In this document: one piece after another, positions 49,439 to 59,300 of the stretch
Position numbering within the stretch: the stretch's first letter is position 1
Layout of the letters: every line of letters starts with the position of its first letter
NCBI GenBank assembly: GCA_965214565.1
Contig: OZ243951.1
Coordinates: 744,001-808,000 of the forward strand
Length of the DNA: 64,000 bases
Reading direction: 5' to 3'
DNA from: VXYK01 sp965214565
GTDB lineage: Bacteria; Actinomycetota; Acidimicrobiia; Acidimicrobiales; Aldehydirespiratoraceae
Made by a program: the position numbers and the translations under genes
Notes under the pieces: model-generated
Told to the model about the DNA's origin: nothing
Seen by the model: the letters and a program-made list of their open reading frames with translations, nothing else
Database searches by the model: none

Positions 49439-49444
49439 AGCCTA
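49439..49444 (-). promoter_or_regulatory. Putative -10 box (TAGGCT) of tatA
   Basis: TAGGCT is separated by seven bases (GGCCCGC) from ATG 49431, without a Shine-Dalgarno sequence between. Confidence 0.45.
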
Positions 49445-49513
49445 GCTGAGTCCGTTCGGCTTCGCTAGGTGTGAGGTGACCGCGTCCAAGCCACGGCCAT
49501 TTCCGTGTCTGCG

Positions 49514-49789
49514 CTAGACCTGCTCAGCAGCAGCGGTCCGGGCCAAGGCCCGCTGACGGCGCACCCGCCGTCGCTCACGTTCGCTCTTCCCGCCCCAGAT
49601 GCCGAACTTCTCTCCATTGCGGAGCGCGAACTCGAGGCATTCGTCTTGGACGACGCATCCCCGGCACACCTCTTTGGCCTCCCGCGTCGAGGCGCCGCGC
49701 TCGGGAAAGAACAGGTCGGGGTCGACTCCGAGGCAGTTGGCGTAGTTCTGCCAGACCAACTCTTCGGGTTCTATCTCGAAAACGGGCAT
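49514..49789 (-). CDS. WhiB-family iron-sulfur transcription regulator
   Basis: 91 residues from ATG 49789, where GGAGG lies five bases upstream; the longer open frame has no such signal. The four cluster-binding cysteines are in NYANCLGVDPDLFF and EAKEVCRGCVVQDECLEFAL (C...C-x2-C-x5-C). The G-[VI]-W-G-G turn is KFGIWGGKSERERRR, followed by basic residues that bind DNA. WhiB proteins work with sigma-A in actinomycetes, controlling division, stress or redox responses, and this family is a strong sign of actinobacterial origin. The subtype (WhiB1 to WhiB7) cannot be fixed by eye; the short tail resembles WhiB1/WhiB2. Confidence 0.95.
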   Translation of the reverse strand: MPVFEIEPEELVWQNYANCLGVDPDLFFPERGASTREAKEVCRGCVVQDECLEFALRNGEKFGIWGGKSERERRRVRRQRALARTAAAEQV

Positions 49790-49901
49790 GGGTCCCTCCG
49801 CAGCACCTGGACCTGTGGTAGCTTTTTTCCCTCTTGTAGCACCACTGGAATTACAACACTGTGATTCCCGATTGTAAAGTCCGCGGCGCAAATTTCCATG
49901 A

Positions 49902-49928
49902 GAATTTCTCGTGTACGCGCAGAAATTC
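49902..49928. other. Inverted repeat GAATTTCT - 11 nt - AGAAATTC
   Basis: A perfect 8-bp inverted repeat in an AT-rich patch lies between the end of the giant protease gene (50011) and the WhiB gene. It could be an operator of the WhiB promoter or a transcript end for the protease; there is no T-run to decide. Confidence 0.4.
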
Positions 49929-50010
49929 GTACTTTCGGCACCGAAACCTGTTCGGCAGCGAGATGCCGGCTTCTTCGTCGGTGTCCTGCCTGGGTTGCCA
50001 GGATCCTTCG

Positions 50011-53000
50011 TCAGTCGTTGTCGGTGATGGTGCCTGTGGCGTAGAGGAACCCGTCGCGGATGACGATCCCGCTGGTGGCGTACACGTAGATGCGTAACGT
50101 TTCAGTGTTTTCTGTGGTGTTGTCGTCGATGACCGGCACAACGATGTTGACTTCGGTGTCGCCCGCAGCAAGCGTGTGCACCGCGTTGTATTCGATCTGG
50201 AAGTCCTGCCACATCGTCGCGGTGCGTCCGTATCCGCCGTAACGGAACGTGATCGGCTCAGGATTGGGTTTCGACAGTGTCACCACGAACGTCAAGTCCT
50301 GGCCTTCAACAGCGGTCGCGTCGGTTACGGTCACCGTCGGCGGGCCTGGCGACGGCAGGTCATTATCAGCAACGTTCACCGTCGCCGCGTTTTGTGTGGT
50401 TGACACGGTGTAACCGGTTCCAGTGGTCAGTGTCACCGTCAGCGACCCGTCAGCTTCGTCGGTGCTGTCGTTGGTTGTGGCGACAGTAAACGTGTAGCTG
50501 CCGCCGGTGGGGATGGTCACGGTGCGCGTCCCGGTGGCGGCGCCGTAGTTGCCGTTTTGGGACACTGTGACCTGCACAGTCAAAGCAGTGGCTGGCTGCG
50601 GGCTGGCCGTGAGCGTGAACGACGCCGCGGTCCCCTCGGTGACACCGCTGCCGGCTCTGATGCTGACCGTCGGAACTACCGGCGGAGGCGGGTCGTCGTC
50701 GGCTACCGCGACGGTGGCGCTGCTGTTGCTCGACGACACCGTGTAACCCGTGCCGTTGCCGATTGTGGCGGTGATCGACCCGTCGGTTTCGTCTGTGGTG
50801 TCACCGGTGGTGGCCACGGTCAGCGTGTAGCTGCCGCTGGTGGGGATCGTGACTGTCCGCTGACCGGTGGCGGCGCCGTAGTTGCCGTTTTGTGTGATCG
50901 TGACGTTGACGGTCAATCCAACCGCAGGTGCCGGGTTGGCTGTGAGCGTGAACAACGCCGCGGTCCCCTCGGTGACATCGCTGCTTGCGGTGATGCTGAT
51001 CTCCGGGTCAACCGGCGGGGGTGGCGGCGGGTCGTCGTCATCGGACACCGCAACTGTCGCAGTGCCGGTCGAGGTTGACACTGTGTAACCGGTGCCGGTG
51101 TCGATCGACACTGTGACTGACCCGTCGGTTTCGTCGGTTGTGTCACCAGTGGTGGCCACGGTCAGGGTGTAGCTGCCGTTGGTGGGGATCGTCACGGTGC
51201 GTGTTCCGGTCGTGACACCGAAATCACCTGTTTGTGACACCGTCACGTCGACCGTCAAAGCAGCCGTCGGTACCGGTGACGCGGTGAGCGTGAACGACGC
51301 TGCGGTCCCCTCAGTGACACCGCTGCCCGCAGCGACGCTGATCTCCGGCACGGCGAGCGGTGTGGCTGTTTCGATGCATTCCAGTGCTTCGCGGAACGGT
51401 CGCCATCCAAACCATCGCTGCTCACCCTCAAGAGCCTCAGCCGCGGTGAACGCAGTCAACTGATCATCAACCACATCACCAAACGCCACCAACACACGAC
51501 GCCAATTACGGCCAAAACCCGGCGCACGATGTTGGTGCAACTCGTAATAATCCCGCGCCGACTCCAACACCTCATCAGAAACACAACCCGCAGGAGGCGG
51601 AGGCGGTGGAGGTGGTGGTGGCGGCGGGTCGTCGTCATCAGACACCACGACAGTGGCGCTGCTGTTGCTCGACGACACTGTGTAACCGTTGCCCGTGCTG
51701 ATTGTGACGGTGACTGACCCGTCGGTTTCGTCGGTGCTGTCACCAGTCGTGGCGACAGTCAACGTGTAGCTGCCGGCCGTGGGGATCGTCACCGTCCGCG
51801 GTCCGGTCGTCACACCGAAATCGCCGCTCTGGGCGACGGTCACCGTTACATCCAAGTTCGCCTCCGGGTTGGGAGACGCGGTGACGGTAAACGACGCCGC
51901 AGACCCCTCAGTGACGGCGCTGCTTGCGGTGATGCTGATCTCCGGGTCAACCGGTGGGGGTGGTGGCGGGTCGTCGTCATCGGACACCGCGACGGTCGCG
52001 GAACCGGACGTGGTTGACACGGTGTAACCGTTGCCTGTGCTGATTGTGACGGTGATCGACCCGTCGGTTTCGTCGGTTGTGTCACCGGTGGTGGCGACGG
52101 TAAGTGTGTAGCTGCCGTTGGTGGGGATCGTCACGGTGCGTGTTCCGGTTGTGACACCGAAATCACCTGTTTGGGCGACGGTCACCGTTACATCCAGGTT
52201 CGCTGTCGGTGCCGGTGACGCGGTGAGCGTGAACGACGCCGCCGAGCCCTCAGTGACGCCGCTGCCCGCGGCGATGCTGATCTCTGGATCCGTCGGCTGC
52301 TGGGCTGCCTCGATGCACTCCAACGCTTCGCGGAACGGTCGCCATCCGAACCATCGCTGTTCACCCTCGAGTGCTTCAGCTGCGGTGAACGCAGTCAACT
52401 GATCATCGACCACGTCACCGAACGCCACCAACACACGACGCCAGTTACGGCCAAAACCCGGCGCGCGATGTTGGTGCAACTCGTAATAATCCCGCGCCGA
52501 CTCCAACACCTCATCAGAAACACAACCCGCAGGCACAGGCGGCGGTGGAGGCGGCGGTGGCGGGTCGTCGTCATCAGACACCACGACCGTGGCGCTGCTG
52601 TTGCTCGACGACACTGTGTAGCCGGTACCCGTGCCGACACTGGCAGTGACCGAGCCGTCTGCTTCGTCGGTTGAGTCGTTGCTGGTGGCAACAGTCAACG
52701 TAAAGCTGCCAGTCGTCGGGATCGTGACTGTTCGCACACCGGTGCTAGCACCGTAGTTGCCGCTTTGGGCGACGGTCACGCTGACCGACAGCGCTGACAC
52801 CGGTGTGGGGTTGGCTGTGAACGTGAACGACGCCGCGGCGCCTTCTGTGACAGCGCTACCCGCAGCAATACTGATCTCCGAAACAGGCGGCGGGTCATCA
52901 TCATCAGACACCGCGACCGTGGCGCTGCTGTTGGCAGACGACACTGTGTAACCAGTGCCGCCGCTCACCGACACGGTTACTGACCCGTCGGCCTCATCGA

Positions 53001-56000
53001 CGCTGTCACCAGTCGTGGAGACAGTCAACGTGTAACTGCCTGTGATCGGGATCGTCACAGTCCGTGTTCCGGTCGACACACCGAAATCACCTGTTTGTGA
53101 CACCGACAAATCAACCGACAACACAGCAGACGGCGCCGGCGACGCAGTCACCGTGAACGACGCCGCGCCCCCCTCAGTCACGGCGCTCCCCGCAGCGACG
53201 CTGATCTCCGGATCGTCGGGCTGCTGGGCTGCCTCGATGCACTCCAACGCCTCACGGAACGGCTTCCACCCAAACCAGACCTGCTCACCCTCAAGCGCCT
53301 CAGCGGCTGTGAACGCAGTCAACTGATCATCAACCACATCACCAAACGCCACCAACACCCGCCGCCAGTTACGGCCATAACTCGGCGCGCGATCACGATT
53401 CAGGTCGAAATAGTCACGCGCCAACCCCAACACCTCATCAGAAACACAACCCGCAGGCACAGGCGGAGGATCGTCATCATCAGACACCACCACCGACGCC
53501 GCGCGCTGCGTGGACGAAACCGTATAACCCGAACCGGCACCCACCGTTACGGCGACCGAACCGTCCGCCTCATCAACAGTGTCGTTCACCGTTGAGACTG
53601 TGAACGTCTTGGAACCAGACGCCGGAATCGTGACCGTCCGCGAACCAGTCGTGACACCGAAATCACCGCCCTGCGACACACTGATCGTCACATCCAGATC
53701 AACCGCAGGCGTCGGCGTCGCAGTCACCGTGAAACTCGCAGCCGTACCCTCAGCAACGCCGCTACCAGCCGCGATACTGATCTCGGGCACATCATCATCA
53801 GACACCGCCACCGTCGCGCTCCCACTGCCCGACGAGACCGTGTAACCCGAACCGGAACCCACCGTTACGGCGACCGAACCGTCCGCCTCGTCAGTGGCGT
53901 CGTCCGTGGTTGCAACGGTGAACGTCTTAGAACCGCTCGCCGGGATCGTTACTGTCCGCGAACCAGTCGTGACACCGAAATCACCGTCTTGGGAAACAGC
54001 GATCGTCACATCCAGATCAACCGCAGGCTTCGGAGACGCAGCCACCGTGAACGTCGCGTCACCGCCCTCAGTGACAGCGCCGCCCGCAGCGACACTGATC
54101 TCAGGCACATCATCATCATCAGACACCACCACCGACACCGACCCCTGCGTGGACGACACCGCGTAACCCGTCCCGGCACCCACCGTTACGGTGACCGAAC
54201 CGTCGGGCTCAGTGTCACTGTCATCGGTAGTGGGCATCGCCAACGTCACCGCGCCGCTGGTCGGGACCGTGACGATGCGGTTACCGGTCCACGCGCCGTA
54301 GGCACCGTCCGACGAGACCTCAAGACTCACCGTCAGCGGCACCGTCGGCGTTGGCGACGCTGTGAAGGTGAACGACACTGCGTCGCCCTCAGTTGCGGCT
54401 TCCCCGCCGGTAACGGTGACCGTCGGCGTAGGCCCGTCGTGCTCGGTCGAGGTTTGCGTGTTGTGCCCATACAGTTTCAGGCGCCAAGACTTCAGCGTGT
54501 TGAGATGGCCGTTCTCTTTCTTGTCTGAGATCCGCAACTTCCAGGCACCCGACGCTGTTTCGCCCAAATGCACAGCGCTGCCGAACCGGAACTTGCCGGA
54601 GATCGGGCAGTTGCCCTCACGGTCACAGTCATACGCCGCGAGCCACCAAGCATCGGCTGGACCAGTAAGTTTGCGCGCGGGTTCGGACAGGACCGAAACG
54701 GTGCCCGACGGGGAGACCAGCTCGACCTGCAGATCCCGAAAGTTCGGGGCGTCGAGGTCGAGCTCTGCTTCGACGTACTCAATGAAGTCGATTCCCGAGG
54801 TCGCGTTGATCGTGTCTGACACCTCTGAGCCGTCATCAGGAATCGCCGTTGATTCCATCGACGTTGTGTACTTCTCTTTGAGGTACTCCGGCAGGGTCAC
54901 CCAGTCGAGAGCGAGCTCCACCGCTGCACCCGCATCGATCACCCCGAACCCGTAACTGTGATGGTGCCGGTAGCGCTCATCGGCATTGCTTCGCTTAGCG
55001 CCCGCCTGCTGCCAGCCGGCACTGTCGGGGTCGTTGTGCTGAGCTGATTCGGCCAAGATCAACTTGACATCACGCCATGTCAAACCCGGATTCGCAGCCC
55101 GCACCAAAGCCGCCACGCCTGACACCATCGCCGCCGACGGACTTGAAGGCACGCCAGTGGCCACTGCGTATTCGTTGTGGAGCGTCGCCTTGATGGCAAC
55201 GGGCATCGAGCAGACCCACAGACCCGGACCCCTGAGGCTCGTATTGAAATTTGCTTGCGTTCGAGTACCGTCCGCGGACGTAGAGCAAGCGACGACGAGT
55301 GCCGGATGATTGAAGCTCTCAGTTATCGTCTGGTATTCGATCTCCGGAACAAAATGCCTCTTTCCTCCGGACATCACATTGACTGCGCCGAGCCCGCCGA
55401 AGCCATGTTCGCTCAATCGGTCCCACACCAAATAGAAGTTGGAAGAGTCGGTAATCGGCTTCGAGATTTCAGTCTCGCCGTAGCTGTGGTTGATCACCGC
55501 GGCCTGCATGGCCGTGTCTCTCCACCCTTGGCTATTCCCGCGTCCGTGGCTCGAAAAGTTGAGAAAGTGGTACCAGGTGAGCGTTGCCCGCGGCGCAACG
55601 CCGCGCATGCCGACTTCGTTGTCGCGGGCCGCTATGTGGCTCGCCATCGATGTGCCGTGAGTGCTCGTGCCAAAGTTGATCTCGGCCAATCCAGGGCTTC
55701 GGTCCAGGTCGAAATTGGCGGCGAGGTCCTCGTGGCGATAGTCAACCGGCGTGTCAACCACCATGACGGTGATTCCCGCCCCCCGAGTGACTTCCCAAGC
55801 AGCCTCAACATTCGCACCGAGACTTCCCGGCTGTGACTCACGCAAGTACTCCTGACAGCCCGACAGCGCATCACTCCATAGCGGGTTGCGCAGCGTGCCG
55901 CATTTCCGCACCGCATACTCGTGGTTCGACAGGCTCCCGTTCAGCTCAATAGCCGCCGTTGAAGTGGGCTGTCGAGTCGACTCAGACGCCGCGGGTTCGC

Positions 56001-56148
56001 CCCCCCCCCCCCCCCCGATCATTGCCATCATTGCCGTTGCCAGCACCACCAAGGAGGCTGCTGCGCGTCCACGCCGTATCGAAAGCAGCTTCGAGCGAGG
56101 CTGCGCGCAAGCCGCCCTCCGGCTGCCGCGTCGATGACCCTGATTCAT
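50011..56148 (-). CDS. Giant secreted S8 (subtilisin/kexin-like) protease with P domain and 11 Calx-beta repeats, probably phase-variable
   Basis: 2045 residues from ATG 56148, which has a TACCGT box seven bases upstream. A basic N-terminus and a hydrophobic segment (AAASLVVLATAMMAMI) then poly-Gly form an export signal. The peptidase domain (about 85-400) has Asp in GITVMVVDTPVD, His in STHGTSMASHIA and Ser in GVPSSPSAAMVSGVAAL. A proprotein-convertase P domain follows (about 430-560: FIEYVEAELDLD, ASGAWKLRISDKKENG). The rest is 11 Calx-beta repeats (pattern PEISxAxGSxVTEG...DGSVTVTVxxGxGYTVSS...VSDDD) with three copies of a Cys-containing 78-residue module and Pro-rich linkers. No membrane anchor at the end. 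The 17-base homopolymer after the signal would shift the frame if its length changed. Confidence 0.9.
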   Translation of the reverse strand: MNQGHRRGSRRAACAQPRSKLLSIRRGRAAASLVVLATAMMAMIGGGGGGEPAASESTRQPTSTAAIELNGSLSNHEYAVRKCGTLRNPLWSDALSGCQEYLRESQPGSLGANVEAAWEVTRGAGITVMVVDTPVDYRHEDLAANFDLDRSPGLAEINFGTSTHGTSMASHIAARDNEVGMRGVAPRATLTWYHFLNFSSHGRGNSQGWRDTAMQAAVINHSYGETEISKPITDSSNFYLVWDRLSEHGFGGLGAVNVMSGGKRHFVPEIEYQTITESFNHPALVVACSTSADGTRTQANFNTSLRGPGLWVCSMPVAIKATLHNEYAVATGVPSSPSAAMVSGVAALVRAANPGLTWRDVKLILAESAQHNDPDSAGWQQAGAKRSNADERYRHHHSYGFGVIDAGAAVELALDWVTLPEYLKEKYTTSMESTAIPDDGSEVSDTINATSGIDFIEYVEAELDLDAPNFRDLQVELVSPSGTVSVLSEPARKLTGPADAWWLAAYDCDREGNCPISGKFRFGSAVHLGETASGAWKLRISDKKENGHLNTLKSWRLKLYGHNTQTSTEHDGPTPTVTVTGGEAATEGDAVSFTFTASPTPTVPLTVSLEVSSDGAYGAWTGNRIVTVPTSGAVTLAMPTTDDSDTEPDGSVTVTVGAGTGYAVSSTQGSVSVVVSDDDDVPEISVAAGGAVTEGGDATFTVAASPKPAVDLDVTIAVSQDGDFGVTTGSRTVTIPASGSKTFTVATTDDATDEADGSVAVTVGSGSGYTVSSGSGSATVAVSDDDVPEISIAAGSGVAEGTAASFTVTATPTPAVDLDVTISVSQGGDFGVTTGSRTVTIPASGSKTFTVSTVNDTVDEADGSVAVTVGAGSGYTVSSTQRAASVVVSDDDDPPPVPAGCVSDEVLGLARDYFDLNRDRAPSYGRNWRRVLVAFGDVVDDQLTAFTAAEALEGEQVWFGWKPFREALECIEAAQQPDDPEISVAAGSAVTEGGAASFTVTASPAPSAVLSVDLSVSQTGDFGVSTGTRTVTIPITGSYTLTVSTTGDSVDEADGSVTVSVSGGTGYTVSSANSSATVAVSDDDDPPPVSEISIAAGSAVTEGAAASFTFTANPTPVSALSVSVTVAQSGNYGASTGVRTVTIPTTGSFTLTVATSNDSTDEADGSVTASVGTGTGYTVSSSNSSATVVVSDDDDPPPPPPPPPVPAGCVSDEVLESARDYYELHQHRAPGFGRNWRRVLVAFGDVVDDQLTAFTAAEALEGEQRWFGWRPFREALECIEAAQQPTDPEISIAAGSGVTEGSAASFTLTASPAPTANLDVTVTVAQTGDFGVTTGTRTVTIPTNGSYTLTVATTGDTTDETDGSITVTISTGNGYTVSTTSGSATVAVSDDDDPPPPPPVDPEISITASSAVTEGSAASFTVTASPNPEANLDVTVTVAQSGDFGVTTGPRTVTIPTAGSYTLTVATTGDSTDETDGSVTVTISTGNGYTVSSSNSSATVVVSDDDDPPPPPPPPPPPPAGCVSDEVLESARDYYELHQHRAPGFGRNWRRVLVAFGDVVDDQLTAFTAAEALEGEQRWFGWRPFREALECIETATPLAVPEISVAAGSGVTEGTAASFTLTASPVPTAALTVDVTVSQTGDFGVTTGTRTVTIPTNGSYTLTVATTGDTTDETDGSVTVSIDTGTGYTVSTSTGTATVAVSDDDDPPPPPPVDPEISITASSDVTEGTAALFTLTANPAPAVGLTVNVTITQNGNYGAATGQRTVTIPTSGSYTLTVATTGDTTDETDGSITATIGNGTGYTVSSSNSSATVAVADDDPPPPVVPTVSIRAGSGVTEGTAASFTLTASPQPATALTVQVTVSQNGNYGAATGTRTVTIPTGGSYTFTVATTNDSTDEADGSLTVTLTTGTGYTVSTTQNAATVNVADNDLPSPGPPTVTVTDATAVEGQDLTFVVTLSKPNPEPITFRYGGYGRTATMWQDFQIEYNAVHTLAAGDTEVNIVVPVIDDNTTENTETLRIYVYATSGIVIRDGFLYATGTITDND
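51357..51595 (-). repeat. Cys-flanked 'RVLVAFG' module, copy 3 of first protease
   Basis: Codes for a segment beginning CVSDEVLESARDYYELHQ, continuing GRNWRRVLVAFGDVVDDQL and TAFTAAEALEGEQRWFGWR, and ending ALECIE. One Cys stands near each end, so an intramodule disulfide is likely. Separates Calx-beta repeats; family unknown to me. Confidence 0.85.
52294..52535 (-). repeat. Cys-flanked 'RVLVAFG' module, copy 2 of first protease
   Basis: Nearly identical to the copies at 51357-51595 and 53222-53460, also at DNA level; lies about 925-940 bases from each of them. Encodes the HQHRAPGFGRNWRRVL variant. Confidence 0.85.
53222..53460 (-). repeat. Cys-flanked 'RVLVAFG' module, copy 1 of first protease
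   Basis: First copy from the N-terminal side, variant with LGLARDYFDLNRDRAPSYGRNW and EQVWFGWKPFREALECIE. The same variant occurs in the second protease at 58666-58905. Confidence 0.85.
56000..56016 (-). repeat. Homopolymer of 17 C (17 G on coding strand) in protease signal region
   Basis: Seventeen consecutive C in the given strand encode six glycines right after the hydrophobic core of the export signal of the 2045-residue protease. With one base more, translation stops five codons after the run (G-R-T-R-G-V-stop); with one base fewer it also leaves the frame and stops about 20 codons on. Runs of this length are prone to slipped-strand changes, so the tract can act as an on/off switch. Assembly or sequencing error in the count cannot be excluded. 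Confidence 0.85.
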
Positions 56149-56375
56149 AGCCGAAACGGTAGCGCGAGGGCGCACTCGACGCTTGGCAACGACGTGCGAG
56201 CACGGTATTCAATGTTGCTTTAGCACATCTCGCAGGACTCCCGACGCGAGAGCGCGCTGAGGTACCGATCCCCGACGCCGGAGTGCTCGGGTGCTGCAAC
56301 GGGAAGGCTTGCTTGATGCCGGTGACTCTGAGCGGTGGCTCAACGGGCACCCCCGGCGGCGTGTGTGATTCCCGA
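56149..56375 (-). repeat. Intergenic upstream region duplicated at 62849-63005
   Basis: The 5' region of the first protease and the spacer after the second protease share long stretches with 62849-63005, including the -10 box/ATG area and the GC-rich part next to the preceding stop codon. The whole gene-plus-spacer unit was therefore duplicated. The copy here has about 70 bases more. Confidence 0.8.
56156..56161 (-). promoter_or_regulatory. Putative -10 box (TACCGT) of the first protease
   Basis: TACCGT - TTCGGCT - ATG 56148: leaderless-type spacing, conserved in the paralogous upstream region at 62856-62861 (TACTGT). Confidence 0.45.
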
Positions 56376-59300
56376 TTAGTCGTTGTCGGTGATAGTGCCG
56401 GTGGCGTAGAGGAACCCGTCGCGGATGACGATCCCGCTGGTGGCGTACACGTAGATGCGTAACGTTTCAGTGTTTTCTGTGGTGTTGTCGTCGATGACCG
56501 GCACAACGATGTTGACTTCGGTGTCGCCCGCAGCAAGCGTGTGCACCGCGTTGTATTCGATCTGGAAGTCCTGCCACATCGTCGCGGTGCGTCCGTATCC
56601 GCCGTAACGGAACGTGATCGGCTCAGGATTGGGTTTCGACAATGTCACCACGAACGTCAAGTCCTGGCCCTCAACAGCAGTCGCGTCGGCCACGGTCACC
56701 GTCGGCGGCCCTGCCGACGGCAGGTCATCATCAGCAACGTTCACCGTCGCCGCGTTCTGTGTGGTTGACACGGTGTAACCGGTTCCAGTGGTCAGTGTCA
56801 CCGTCAGCGACCCGTCAGCTTCGTCGGTGCTGTCGTTGGTTGTGGCGACAGTAAACGTGTAGCTGCCGCCGGTGGGGATGGTCACGGTGCGCGTCCCGGT
56901 GGCGGCGCCGTAGTTGCCGTTTTGGGACACTGTGACCTGCACAGTCAAAGCAGTGCTCGGCTGCGGGCTGGCCGTGACGGTGAACACGGCACCATCACCC
57001 TCGGTGACACCGCTGCCGGCTCTGATGCTGACCGTCGGAACTACCGGCGGAGGCGGGTCGTCGTCGGCTACCGTAACGGTGGCGCTGCTGTTGCTCGACG
57101 ACACCGTGTAACCCGTGCCGTTGTCGATTGTGGCGGTGACAGACCCGTCGGTTTCATCGACGCTGTCGCCGGTGGTGGCAACAGTCAACGTGTAGCTACC
57201 AGCGGTCGGGATGATCACCGTGCGTGCACCGGTCGTGACACCAAACTCACCTGTTTGGGTGACAGTGACGCTGACCGACAGCGCAGCCGCCGGCGCAGGG
57301 CTGGCAGTGATCGTGAACGACGCGGCGCCGCCCTCTGTGACCGCGTTGCCCGCAGCAATACTGACCTGCGGTTCAGCCGGAGGCGGCGGTGGCGGCGGTG
57401 GCGGCGGTGGCGCGTCGTCGTCGGCTACAGCAACCGTGGCGCTGCTGTTGCTCGACGACACTGTGTAACCGGTGCCGCCGTCGATCGACACTGTTACCGA
57501 CCCGTCGGTTTCGTCAGCAGTGTCATCGGTCGTCGCGACAGTCAGCGTGTAGCTGCCCGTTGTGGGGATCGTCACGGTGCGTGCCCCGGTCGTGACACCG
57601 AAATCGCCGCTCTGGGAGACGGTCACCGTTACATCCAGGTTCGCCGCCGGTGCCGGTGACGCTGTGACAGTGAACGCCGCCGCGGCCCCCTCAGTGACGC
57701 CGCTGCCCGCGGTGATACTGATCTCTGGATCCGTCGGCTGCTGGGCTGCTTCGATGCACTCCAACGCCTCGCGGAACGGCCGCCATCCGAACCACAGCTG
57801 CTCACCCTCAAGAGCCTCAGCCGCCGTGAACGCAGTCAACTGATCATCGACCACATCACCAAACGCCACCAACACACGACGCCAGTTACGACCAAAACCC
57901 GGCGCACGATCACGATTCAGGTCGTAATAATCCCGCGCCGACTCCAACACCTCATCAGAAACACAACCCGCAGGCACAGGCGGCGGTGGAGGCGGCGGTG
58001 GCGGGTCGTCGTCATCAGACACCGCGACAGTCGCCGCGCTCTGCGTGGACGACACGGTGTAACCCGTGCCGCTGTTCACGGTGGCGGTTACCGAGCCGTC
58101 TGCTTCGTCTGTTGAGTCGTTGCTGGTGGCAACGGTCAACGTAAAGCTGCCAGTCGTCGGGACCGTGACTGTTCGCACACCGGTGCTAGCACCGTAGTTG
58201 CCGCTTTGGGCGACGGTCACGCTGACCGACAGCGCAACCGCCGGCGTGGGGTTGGCTGTGAACGTGAACGACGCCGCAACCCCCTCAGTCACGGCGCTAC
58301 CCGCAGCAATACTGACCTCCGGAACAATCAGAGGCGGGTCATCATCATCAGACACTGTGACGGTCGCCGAACCAGCCGAAGACGACACCGTGTAACCAGT
58401 GCCACCGCTCACCGACACTGTCACCGACCCGTCAGCCTCATCGACGCTGTCACCAGTCGTGGAGACAGTCAACGTGTAACTGCCGCTGGTGGGGATCGTC
58501 ACAGTCCGTGTTCCGGTCGACACACCGAAATCACCTGTTTGGGCGACGGTCACATCAACTGTCAACACGGCCGTCGGCGCCGGCGACGCAGTCACAGTGA
58601 ACGACGCCGCGGCCCCCTCAGTCACGGCGCTGCCCGCGGTGATGCTGATCTCAGGATCTTCGGGCTGCTGGGCTGCCTCGATGCACTCCAACGCCTCGCG
58701 GAACGGCTTCCACCCGAACCAGACCTGCTCACCCTCAAGGGCTTCAGCGGCTGTGAACGCAGTCAACTGATCATCAACCACATCACCAAACGCCACCAAC
58801 ACACGACGCCAGTTACGGCCATAACTCGGCGCGCGATCACGGTTCAGGTCGAAATAATCACGCGCCAACCCCAACACCTCATCAGAAACACAACCCGCAG
58901 GCACAGGCGGCGGCGGAGGCGGGTCGTCATCATCAGACACCGCCACAGTCGCCGCGCGCTTCGTGGACGAAACCGTATAACCCGTGCCGCTGGCTACCGT
59001 CGCGGTGACTGACCCGTCTGTTTCGTCGGCCGAATCGTTCGTGGTGGCGACTGTGAAGGTTTTGGAACCAGACGCCGGAATCGTGACTGTCCTCGATCCC
59101 GTCGTCGCGCCGTAATCGCCGCTCTGCGCGACAGTCACCGTCACATCCAGATCAGCTGCCGGCTTCGGCGACGCAGTCACCGTGAAACTCGCAGCATCGC
59201 CTTCGGTCACACCGCTACCAGCCGCAATGCTGATCTCGGGTACAGTCGATTGTGACGCCAAGCCGGTGATGGTCAGCGAAAAGTCGCCCGTTCTGCCGGC

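Noticed and set aside
51357..58905. Regularly spaced repeats considered as a CRISPR array
   Set aside because: The units are long, coding, in frame with two large proteins and spaced about 930 bases; no short direct repeats with unique 30-40-base spacers exist.
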